Below are positions 31,806 to 42,400 of a stretch of DNA of 64,000 nucleotides, piece by piece (the stretch's first letter is position 1; each line of letters opens with the position of its first letter). Both the position numbers and the translations under genes were made by a program. Under the pieces are notes generated by a model. It ran no database searches and was not told where the DNA came from. It saw only the letters and a program-made list of their open reading frames with translations. The DNA is from Mytilus edulis (taxonomy: Eukaryota; Mollusca; Bivalvia; Mytilida; Mytilidae), in NCBI RefSeq assembly GCF_963676685.1, contig NC_092357.1, forward strand, positions 23,402,647 to 23,466,646, written 5' to 3'.

Positions 31806-32750
31806 AAATGCACAACAGAGGGTGCTAAAATTGATAGTCATTTAAAAAAAATTCTGATAGGGTTTTAGTATTATACGGTATTACCATCATAAAATATACG
31901 AGTAGAAAAAATAACCCATGTCATGCCAATAAATGGTTTTAGAATAACTGAGCTAATTCCAATGAGTGAATCAATATTGAAGCCAAATTATGCATTTTTT
32001 AAACAAATCTCTGAAATAAAATTACAGAAAGACCTGTATAGCATGTATACAGTAAACCAAAGAACACCTTATGGTCATCCCATCACATTTAAGGGCATAC
32101 GATACAGTTTTGATCTTGTATTAACAAGTTCATGAAAATTTGCATATAGACTATTTTTTACCAAATAACATCAAATATGTAATAAAAAATATACCTTCAT
32201 GAGCTACTTTTTGAGTTAAATGAGGTCGAAATTTTGTATATTTGCTCCAATTCAGATTTGTGGCCGTAATTTCTTTTTCGAAAAAAAAGACATAACTTTT
32301 TTGTTATAAAAGATAAACACAAATTGTTTTTTGTTAAATAATCGGTAATTTCTTTTATTTATAAGTATCATACAAAATTATGCAATTTTTATTCAGAAAT
32401 AACTCATATTTATCAAATGTTCATGAATTGAGGAAAATACTTCATTTTTTGCTGCATGTTTATCAAAATTTTAAAAAATCCTCTATTTACAGTTTTATAA
32501 AATTTCCGTCACATAATTTCCCTGCAAAATGAAACAAATTGCTGTCTTGAAAAATAGGGGTCCATGAACTCGTTTTCCAATTAAATCAGTTTGAATGATA
32601 AAAATCAGTCAAAAAATGCAGGTTTTCCCGATATGTCAGAGTTTGACGTTGCGAAATTACATTTTACATTAGCATCGTCATTACCTCCCCTGTAACTGTA
32701 TCGTGAGCCCTTAATACAAGACGCATATACATACTTCTGTATAATTTTAG
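31806..32750. other. Intron 3, remaining part
   Basis: AT-rich sequence. A 70-codon frame at 31923-32135 has no motif. Nothing else recognised. Confidence 0.35.
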
Positions 32751-33019
32751 TTAAAAGTGAACAGACTTAAAATTGAAGAAGAAGACTATCAGGTCCACCA
32801 CCTAAAAAGAGGAAATGGAGTTGGCATCCCAATTCATCACAAGATCACCCAGACACCTCTGTTGTAAAAAGATTAGGACCAGGAAAAATATCATTTACTG
32901 ACCAAGTTGAAGGACAACATGCAGGACAATTATTGGTTGATCTGCATTCAATGAAAGAGAAACTCACTGATAGCTGTAAGAATTATGTAATGCCAGGCAT
33001 GGTTATTGAGGGGACATCG
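32751..33019 (+). CDS. Unrecognised nuclear-protein gene, exon 4 (one base short)
   Basis: The acceptor tgtataattttag|TTAAAAG and donor ACATCG|gtaagg bound 269 bases. Both neighbours require complete codons at the junctions, so 270 would be expected. From the acceptor the frame reads L-K-V-N-R-L-K-I-E-E-E-D and soon meets a stop. One base over, from about 32788, the frame reads L-S-G-P-P-P-K-K-R-K-W-S-W-H-P and stays open to the donor and into exon 5. The simplest reading is loss of one base near 32785-32790. The basic P-P-K-K-R-K stretch is a classical monopartite nuclear import signal, so the protein is probably nuclear. The C-terminal half is helical (H-S-M-K-E-K-L-T-D-S-C-K). Confidence 0.7.
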
Positions 33020-33036
33020 GTAAGGATTTGTTATGC

Positions 33037-33350
33037 CCCACCAAAGACAGTAAAGGTGCATTATGTTATTTGGTCTGTGCGCCCCTTCGTCTGTCTGTCC
33101 GTTCGTCTGTTTGTTTGTTCATTTGTTCGTCTGTCCTGCTTACGTTAAAGTTTTTGGTCGAGGTAGTCTTTGTAAAGAAGTTGAGGTCCAATCAACTTGA
33201 AACTTAGTATACATGTACCGTATGATATGATGTTTTTAATTTTAATGCCAAACTAGAGTTAATATACCAATTTCATAATCCATTGAACATAGAAAATGAT
33301 AGTGCAAGTGGGGGCGGGGCATCCGTGTACTTGGGACACATTCTTGTGTA
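33037..33350 (-). repeat. Single-monomer inverted copy of the 29.0-kb repeat
   Basis: It begins 17 bases after the exon 4 donor with atgccccaccaaagacagta and continues with (gtct/gttcgt) repeats. It then holds one monomer read backward (ccaatcaacttgaaacttag to 'gaacatagaaaatgatagtg') and ends 'ggggcatccgtgtacttggg'. It has one monomer where the other copy has four. Confidence 0.85.
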
Positions 33351-34080
33351 TTGTGTATTTCTGAATTACTGCAATGACTTATTTTTATGAATTTTGTTTG
33401 TTTAGCCTTTTCTTACTAATTTCCCCAAAAAAATATTTATTGTTTAGCCAAAGCAAATTTCACATAAAATTTTGTCCTTGTCAGCCATCTCGAGCACTTT
33501 TCAAAACAAATTATTGCCTGATTTATTGATTTTCTGACTTTATTGGTGTTTTTAGGTAAAATAAGATCCAAATTGGTGATTTCTTAAAAGCAAACTAACA
33601 AAAATATTAAACTCCAACAAAAATAGAAAACAGAAATTCCCCTGTCAAATGTAAACACCAAAAGCTAAAACACATTAAACAAAGTGAAAACAGGAAGAAG
33701 TCATATTCCAGGGTTATATTCCAGTCAATCTGGCATAAATTTGACCCTAACAGTAATTGCAACAGAAGATTTTTAAGATTTTGTACTTAAGCATTGTACC
33801 CCAAATATACAAATTTAAATAGTCCAATTAAATTAACATGAGGAAAAAACTAAAAACTCATGATTTTTAAATGCCTATGGGATTAGCATGGAAATGGAAG
33901 ATAACTTTGCAAAAAGGTAGAAATATCAATAATAAATGATGCAGAATTAAACTTTTACAGCTTTTATTCAATAGAATTGTATTGATTCTTGATAGTGTAG
34001 CCGTCTTTAGAGTATAACTAACAACATATTTTCTCAGGTTTACAACCTAGAGTTCATAATTCATTAGTTGGCCAGTCATT
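33351..34080. other. Intron 4, first part, no feature
   Basis: AT-rich intronic sequence. No repeat internal to the window and no coding signal seen. Confidence 0.35.
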
Positions 34081-34084
34081 AGAT

Positions 34085-36400
34085 TTTTATACGACCGCAA
34101 AATTTTTCAAATTTTTCATCGTATATTGCTATCACGTTGGCGTCGTCGTCTGCGTCGTTGTCGTCGTCTTCGTCGTCGTCGTCCGAATACTTTTAGTTTT
34201 CGCACTCTAATTTAAGTAAAAGTGAATAGAAATCTATGAAATTTTAACACAAGGTTTATGACCACAAAAGGAAGGTTGGTATTGATTTTGGGAGTTTTGG
34301 TCCCAACATTTTAGGAATTAGGGGCCAAAAAGGGCCGAAATAAGCATTTTCTTGGTTTTCGCACTATAACTTTAGTTTATGTTAATAGAAATCTATGAAA
34401 TTTTGACACAAGGTTTATGACCACAAAAGAAAGGTTGGGATTGATTTTGGGAGTTTTGGTTTCAACAGTTTAGGAATTAGGGGCCAAAAAAGGGCCCAAA
34501 TAAGCATTATTTTTAGTTTTCGCACAATAACTTTAGTTTAAGTAAATAGAAATCTATGAAATTTTAACACAAGGTTTATGACCACAAAAGAAAGGTTGGG
34601 ATTGATTTTGGGAGTTTTGGTCCCAACATTTTAGGAATTAGGGGCCAAAAAGGGCCGAAATAAGCATTTTCTTGGTTTTCGCACTATAACTTTAGTTTAT
34701 GTTAATAGAAATCTATGAAATTTTGACACAAGGTTTATGACCACAAAAGAAAGGTTGGGATTGATTTTGGGAGTTTTGGTTTCAACAGTTTAGGAATTAG
34801 GGGCCAAAAAAGGGCCCAAATAAGCATTATTTTTAGTTTTCGCACAATAACTTTAGTTTAAGTAAATAGAAATCAATGAAATTTAAACACAATGTTTATG
34901 ACCACAAAAGGAAGGTTGGTATTGATTTTGGGAGTTTATGTCCCAACAGTTTAGGAATTAGGGGCAAAAAAGGGACCCAAATAAGCATTTTTCTTGGTTT
35001 TCCACCATACCGTTAGTATAAGTAAATAGAAATCTATGAAATTTAAACACAAGGTTTATGACCATTAAAGGAAGGTTGGTAACGATTTTGGGAGTTTTGG
35101 TCCCAACAGTTTAGGAATAAGGGGCCCAAAGGGTCCAAAATTAAACTTTGTTTGATTTCATCAAAATTGAATAATCGGGGTTCTTTGATATGACGAATCT
35201 AACTGTGTATGTAGATTCTTAACTTTTGGTCCCGTTTTCTTATTGGTCTACATTAAGGTCCAAAGGGTCCAAAATTAAACTTAGTTTGATTTTGACAAAA
35301 AATGAATTGGTTGGGTTCTTTGATATACTGAATCTAAAAATGTACTTAGATTCTTCATTATTGGCCCAGTTTTCAAGTTGGTCCAAATCGGGGTCCAAAA
35401 TTAAACTTTGTTTGATTTCATCAAAAATTGAATAAATGGGGTTCTTTGATATGCCAAATCTAACTGTGTATGTAGATTCTTCATTTTTGGTCCTGTTTTC
35501 AAATTGGTCTACATTAAAGTCCAAAGGGTCCAAAATTAAACTTAGTTTGATTTTAACAAAAATTGAAATCTTGGGGCCCTTTGATATGCTGAATCCAAAC
35601 ATGTACTTAGATTTTTGATTATGGGCCCAGTTTTCAAGTTGGTCCAATTTAGGATCTAAAATTATTATATTAAGTATTGTGCAATAGCAAGTCTTTTCAA
35701 TTGCAAAGTATTGCACAATGGCAAGAAATATCTAATTGCACAATATTGTGAAATAGCAATTTTTTTTTTTAATTAGAGTTATCTTTCTTTGTCCAGAATA
35801 GTAAGCAAGAAATATCTAATTGCAAAACATTGTGCAATAGCAAGATTTTTTTTTAATTGGAGTTATCTTTCTTTGTCCAGAATCAACTTAAATCTTTGTA
35901 ATATACAATATACAATGTATGTTCACTTTTTACTACCAACTGATAAATTAAAATAATCTTTACCATTCAGTGATAACAAGCAGATTTTTTACATCTTAAT
36001 ATTTTATGATGTATTTAAATGAGTAGTTATTGTTGCAAACTCCATTAGAAATTTTAATTGAGATTAGTTTTGGAATAAGGGAAAGGGGGATAGGATTAAA
36101 AAAATTGGGTTCAATTTTTCTCATTTGAAATTTCATAAATAAAAAGAAAATTTCTTCAAACATTTTTTTGAGAGGATTAATATTCAACAACATAGTGAAT
36201 TGCTCTAAGAGAAAACAAAAATTTTAAGTTCATTAGAACACATTCATTCTGTGTCAGAAACCTATGCTGGGTCAACTATTTAATCAAAATCCAAATTTAG
36301 AGCTGAATCCAGCTTGAATGTTGTGTCCATACTTGCCCCAACCGTTCAGGGTTCAACCTCTGCGGTCGTATAAAGCTACGCCCTGCGGAGCATCTGGTTC
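34085..36400 (+). mobile_element. Large non-autonomous element with two tandem cores (intron 4)
   Basis: tttatacgaccgca at about 34086 is inverted at 36361-36374 (tgcggtcgtataaa), giving short inverted ends. After a (cgt)n tract (34138-34182) come six monomers spaced 158-162 bases, marked by aatctatgaaattttaacac (34231, 34389, 34551, 34709, 34871, 35031). They alternate as a 320-base dimer: 34201-34520 and 34521-34840 are nearly identical. A second series of four units of about 130 bases, marked by gggtccaaaattaaact, spans about 35130-35650. A 158-codon minus-strand frame over the second series is repeat translation. I recall this element as very common in mussels. Confidence 0.8.
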
Positions 36401-36544
36401 AACATGTCAAGGTAAGGAATCTCAAATTTAATAAAAAATATTATGCATTTTTTTCTTACTTTTGAGGTTCAAATTTTCTTTGAACAAGGTAGATGCTAAA
36501 CAAATATAATTTACAGATATAACCAATACCAAATATTCACATCA

Positions 36545-37400
36545 TTTTTGTCGAGCCTTCCACTTTAGTCGAAAAAGCGAGACTAAGCGATCCTACATTC
36601 CGTTTTCTTCGGCGGCGTCCACAAATATTCACTCTGTGGATAAAGTTTTTGAATTTTTAATAACTTTCTTAAACTATACTGGATTTCTACCAAACATGGA
36701 CATAAGCTTCTTTTTGATCATAAGATAGTATCCAGAAGTAAATTTCATAAAAATAAAATTCCATTTTTTCTGAATTTTACTTATAAATGGACTTAGTTTT
36801 TCTGCAGGAAAACATTACATTCACTCTGTGGTTAAAGTTTTTAGAATTTTAATAACTTTCTTAAACTAACCTGTTTTTTTTACCAAACTTGGACAGAAGC
36901 TTGTTCATGATCATAAGATAGTATCCAGAAGTAAGTTTTTACATTTTTTCCATATTTTACTTTTAAATGGACATAGTTTTTCTTCGTGGAAACATTTCAT
37001 TCAGTCTTTGGTTTTAAAAAGTTTTTAAAATTTTAATAACTTTCTTAAACTATCCTGGGTTTGTACCAAACTTGGACAGAAGCTTAATAATGATCATAAA
37101 ATAGTATCCAGAAGTAAATTTTGTAAAAAAAATTGTTTCATTTTTTCCGTATTTTACTTTTAAATGGACTTAGATTTTCTTCCAGTTAACCATACATACA
37201 TGAATAGTCTGCAGTTGTTTTTAAAACATTTATTAGATTCATAAACTATGCTGGATTTTAACCAAACTTGGACAGAAGCTTCTTACAATCAGAAGATTGT
37301 ATCAAAAGGAATATTTTTATTGAGTTTTTTCCACATTTTTGTTGAGCCTGCGATTTACAGCAAAAGTAGGCGAGACACTGGGTTCCGCGGAACCCTTACA
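36545..37400 (+). repeat. Four-monomer dispersed repeat with tttttgt-gagcct ends (intron 4)
   Basis: The left end is tttttgtcgagccttccact. Four monomers of about 185-190 bases carry taataactttcttaaacta, 'catgatcataagatagtatc' and 'cagaagtaa' (near 36660, 36850, 37040, 37230). Near 37340 tttttgttgagcctgcgatt repeats the left end in direct orientation, followed by 'ggcgagacactgggttccgc'. Confidence 0.8.
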
Positions 37401-38474
37401 ATTTTTTTTGAAAATGGTCATAAAGCAATAAATTTGCAGTTTCTCTAAGGAAAAATGTGTAAAAAAAATAAATACCCCTTACTCTTTGGTTTTGTATGTT
37501 TCTTGAGCAAAACATTATATAATATAATCAAATACCAACTTATAACCCCATCAGAGTATCATACTTTACATGAACTAAAAGAAAATTAACCCAAAAATGA
37601 CTCATTCTCATTTTTGTGGATTTACATAGATGTCAACCATTAAGGTTTTTCCGCAGTTTTTCCGATTTTGCAATAAAAACTACGCTATTACGGTCAAAGT
37701 CAAAAAGTACTGATATCCAATCATTGCCGTTCAATTTTGTAAATCTCGGATTTTTATCATTACTTTTCCGTCCTGGTCCGGTATTTAGAAAATGCCAATG
37801 TAATGCTTCCGGTTTCTCGGGAGTTATCAACCTATTGTTCGGAAACTTACTCACTTCCGAATAGTCAAACTTGCATTTTATGAAGTAGCTTTCCCCCTTT
37901 CTCTACTTCTCCTTGAAAAAAAAGAAAATGTACGAGTGGAAAACATCAGAACAATTAATGAATGGAATGCATACTACAGACAACATGTTAAACGACAAAT
38001 TTTAGTGCACATCACTTTGCAACCACTCCTCAGTAATTTTTATTGGAAAATGCATGTTTATGAATGATTACTGAAAACTTTTCAAAAATATGGAAAATTT
38101 TATAGTTTGTTACTGATTGTGTCAAAAGGTGTTTGGCATCTATGGATTTAATTATTATTATAAATTTATCTCCCTTTCCAATATTAATTTCCATAAGAAA
38201 TCAAAAATGCTGATTTTGAGTTTTCCTGTAGTCAGATTTTATGTGACTTTTTTCTATGTATATTTGGGGCCTAATTCTATACACAATAACTAGAACATTT
38301 TCTGTTGCAATTAGTTTGAGCTTTCTTTTGACTGGACTTATAGTACATGCAATCATTATTATATGTAGAAAATGGTTGATTTATTTGATAGCTAGTTTTA
38401 AATCCTCTTGTATGAATCACATAAAATTCCATTATATTTAACAACAATGTCATAATTTTGTGAACATTTCAAAC
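37401..38474. other. Intron 4, middle part
   Basis: No gene. A somewhat GC-richer block at 37630-37860 is open in short frames on both strands (73-82 codons), but no motif is recognisable and the two frames are mutual shadows. Confidence 0.35.
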
Positions 38475-38585
38475 TGGCTCATTGTTGAAGAAGGCTGCAT
38501 GGTGGCATATCATTGTTAATTTCTGTGTCATATGGTCTCTATGTGGAGATTTTCTCATTGGCAATTATACCACATGTTTCTTTTT
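38475..38585 (+). repeat. SINE-like copy in intron 4
   Basis: ctcattgttgaagaaggctg, 'cattgttaatttctgtgtca' and tctcattggcaattatacca match the copy at 27345-27470. Confidence 0.65.
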
Positions 38586-39247
38586 AATATAAAAGGTAAA
38601 AATGTCAAATGTTGGGGTAAAGAAGTCAACATTGTTTATGATCTTAATATTAATCATAAAAACAAACAACTTTGTAAACAAAGAAAAAGAATATGGCATA
38701 TATAGACAAAGAACAGTAGCAAAAAAAAAACAAAAAAAGAGTTATCTTCCTTTGTATGTAAATCTCTGCCTTCCAATGATTATTGAATTACTATTTCAGT
38801 GTTGAGGATCATCTGTAAATTGAATGTCAAGATGCCAATCTTTACAATATGGTGCTCACAAGCCTAGTTTATAGCAGCTTAACAGGGGAAATAATCTGCT
38901 TGAAATGTTTAATTATTTTAGTGAGCTTATGTTATAGACTTGTATAGCTAAGAGACATTGCTTGTTATTAGTCAAAAATAAATTTTGAGTACTTTTGGTG
39001 AATATGTTCTATATGCAAAAGAAGAGAATGATCCAAAACAGAAACTCAATCTTGTAATTTGAAAAAGAAACTGAAAATTCCAGGACAAAATAATAGATAA
39101 AAACAGAACTCAAACAACAGTAAACAAAGCACAACATAGAAAACAAAAGACTTATCAACATGAATCATGCTCAACTTTTGGCATCCATTGTGTTGTAAAT
39201 GCAGTCAAACAGATTTAGGGATTTAAAAACTATCTTTTATGTTGTAG
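38586..39247. other. Intron 4, last part
   Basis: AT-rich intronic sequence ending at the exon 5 acceptor (tatgttgtag). No feature. Confidence 0.35.
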
Positions 39248-39451
39248 ATTGCCATGACCATGTTAGTTATTTCAAAGACGCATTTTGACAAGATTAAAAA
39301 CAATGAACCATTGGGAGAAGAGGATAAAGGAAAGATTTATTTTAGTTGGTTTTATGATTTTATGATGGAAAGTCAACGTTCAAATCTCATAAAGTTATTA
39401 CTTAGTTTAAACAATATATCAGATTTAAGTAGCAAAGAAGTTACGACATGA
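39248..39451 (+). CDS. Unrecognised nuclear-protein gene, terminal exon 5
   Basis: The acceptor tatgttgtag|ATTGCC starts on a full codon. 67 codons run to TGA at 39449-39451. The text begins I-A-M-T-M-L-V-I-S-K-T-H-F-D-K-I, then an acidic G-E-E-D-K-G, then Y-F-S-W-F-Y-D-F-M-M-E-S-Q-R. The last 22 codons (from 39383) plus the stop are also the first unit of the 85-bp satellite that follows. The protein's C-terminus is therefore the apparent seed of the array. No AATAAA or ATTAAA occurs in the repeat unit, so the nearest plausible poly(A) signal on the + strand is beyond the array at about 48185. Confidence 0.75.
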   Translation: MAMTMLVISKTHFDKIKNNEPLGEEDKGKIYFSWFYDFMMESQRSNLIKLLLSLNNISDLSSKEVTT

Positions 39452-42400
39452 ACAATACATGCATATAAATCTCATAAAGTTATTACTTAGTTTAAACAAT
39501 ACATCAGATTTAAGTAGCAAAGAAGTTACGACATGAACAATACATGTATATAAATCTCATAAAGTTATTACTTAGTTTAAACAATACATCAGATTTAAGT
39601 AGCAAAGAAGTTACGACATGAACAATACATGCATATAAATCTCATAAAGTTATTACTTAGTTTAAACAATACATCAGATTTAAGTAGCAAAGAAGTTACA
39701 ACATGAACAATACATGTATATAAATCTCATAAAGTTATTACTTAGTTTAAACAATATATCAGATTTAAGTAGCAAAGAAGTTACAACATGACCAATACAT
39801 GTATATAAATCTCATAAAGTTATTACTTAGTTTAAACAATATATCAGATTTAAGTAGCAAAGAAGTTACAACATGACCAATACATGTATATAAATCTCAT
39901 AAAGTTATTACTTAGTTTAAACAATATATCAGATTTAAGTAGCAAAGAAGTTACAACATGACCAATACATGTATATAAATCTCATAAAGTTATTACTTAG
40001 TTTAAACAATACATCAGATTTCAGAAGTAAAGAAGTTACGACATGAACAATACATGTATATAAATCTCATAAAGTTATTACTTAGTTTAAACAATATATC
40101 AGATTTAAGTAGCAAAGAAGTTACAACATGACCAATACATGTATATAAATCTCATAAAGTTATTACTTAGTTTAAACAATACATCAGATTTCAGAAGTAA
40201 AGAAGTTACGACATGAACAATACATGTATATAAATCTCATAAAGTTATTACTTAGTTTAAACAATACATCAGATTTCAGAAGTAAAGAAGTTACGACATG
40301 AACAATACATGTATATAAATCTCATAAAGTTATTACTTAGTTTAAACAATACATCAGATTTCAGAAGTAAAGAAGTTACGACATGAACAATACATGTATA
40401 TAAATCTCATAAAGTTATTACTTAGTTTAAACAATATATCAGATTTCAGAAGTAAAGAAGTTACGACATGAACAATACATGTATATAAATCTCATAAAGT
40501 TATTACTTAGTTTAAACAATATATCAGATTTCAGAAGTAAAGAAGTTACGACATGAACAATACATGTATATAAATCTCATAAAGTTATTACTTAGTTTAA
40601 ACAATATATCAGATTTCAGAAGTAAAGAAGTTACGACATGAACAATACATGTATATAAATCTCATAAAGTTATTACTTAGTTTAAACAATACATCAGATT
40701 TCAGAAGTAAAGAAGTTACGACATGAACAATACATGTATATAAATCTCATAAAGTTATTACTTAGTTTAAACAATACATCAGATTTCAGTAGTAAAGAAG
40801 TTACGACATGAACAATACATGTATATAAATCTCATAAAGTTATTACTTAGTTTAAACAATACATCAGATTTCAGAAGTAAAGAAGTTACGACATGAACAA
40901 TACATGTATATAAATCTCATAAAGTTATTACTTAGTTTAAACAATACATCAGATTTCAGAAGTAAAGAAGTTACGACATGAACAATACATGTATATAAAT
41001 CTCATAAAGTTATTACTTAGTTTAAACAATACATCAGATTTCAGAAGTAAAGAAGTTACGACATGAACAATACATGTATATAAATCTCATAAAGTTATTA
41101 CTTAGTTTAAACAATATATCAGATTTCAGAAGTAAAGAAGTTACGACATGAACAATACATGTATATAAATCTCATAAAGTTATTACTTAGTTTAAACAAT
41201 ACATCAGATTTAAGTAGCAAAGAAGTTACGACATGACCAATACATGTATATAAATCTCATAAAGTTATTACTTAGTTTAAACAATATATCAGATTTAAGT
41301 AGCAAAGAAGTTACGACATGACCAATACATGTATATAAATCTCATAAAGTTATTACTTAGTTTAAACAATACATCAGATTTCAGAAGTAAAGAAGTTACG
41401 ACATGAACAATACATGTATATAAATCTCATAAAGTTATTACTTAGTTTAAACAATACATCAGATTTCAGAAGTAAAGAAGTTACGACATGACCAATACAT
41501 GTATATAAATCTCATAAAGTTATTACTTAGTTTAAACAATACATCAGATTTCAGAAGTAAAGAAGTTACGACATGACCAATACATGTATATAAATCTCAT
41601 AAAGTTATTGCTTAGTTTAAACAATATATCAGATTTCAGAAGTAAAGAAGTTACGACATGAACAATACATGTATATAAATCTCATAAAGTTATTACTTAG
41701 TTTAAACAATATATCAGATTTCAGAAGTAAAGAAGTTACGACATGAACAATACATGTATATAAATCTCATAAAGTTATTACTTAGTTTAAACAATACATC
41801 AGATTTCAGAAGTAAAGAAGTTACGACATGAACAATACATGTATATAAATCTCATAAAGTTATTACTTAGTTTAAACAATACATCAGATTTCAGAAGTAA
41901 AGAAGTTACGACATGAACAATACATGTATATAAATCTCATAAAGTTATTACTTAGTTTAAACAATACATCAGATTTCAGAAGTAAAGAAGTTACGACATG
42001 AACAATACATGTATATAAATCTCATAAAGTTATTACTTAGTTTAAACAATACATCAGATTTCAGAAGTAAAGAAGTTACGACATGAACAATACATGCATA
42101 TAAATCTCATAAAGTTATTACTTAGTTTAAACAATACATCAGATTTCAGAAGTAAAGAAGTTACGACATGAACAATACATGCATATAAATCTCATAAAGT
42201 TATTACTTAGTTTAAACAATACATCAGATTTCAGAAGTAAAGAAGTTACGACATGAACAATACATGCATATAAATCTCATAAAGTTATTACTTAGTTTAA
42301 ACAATACATCAGATTTCAGAAGTAAAGAAGTTACGACATGAACAATACATGCATATAAATCTCATAAAGTTATTACTTAGTTTAAACAATACATCAGATT

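Noticed and set aside
35240..35716. 158-codon minus-strand frame with repeated I-F-x-x-I-K-x-S-L-I-L-D-P motifs
   Set aside because: It is the translation of four tandem DNA monomers of about 130 bp. The motif periodicity equals the DNA repeat, and other phases are open too.
37616..37864. Possible exon in intron 4 (locally higher GC, open on both strands)
   Set aside because: Exons 4 and 5 already join in phase, and no good acceptor/donor pair flanks a frame-preserving segment.
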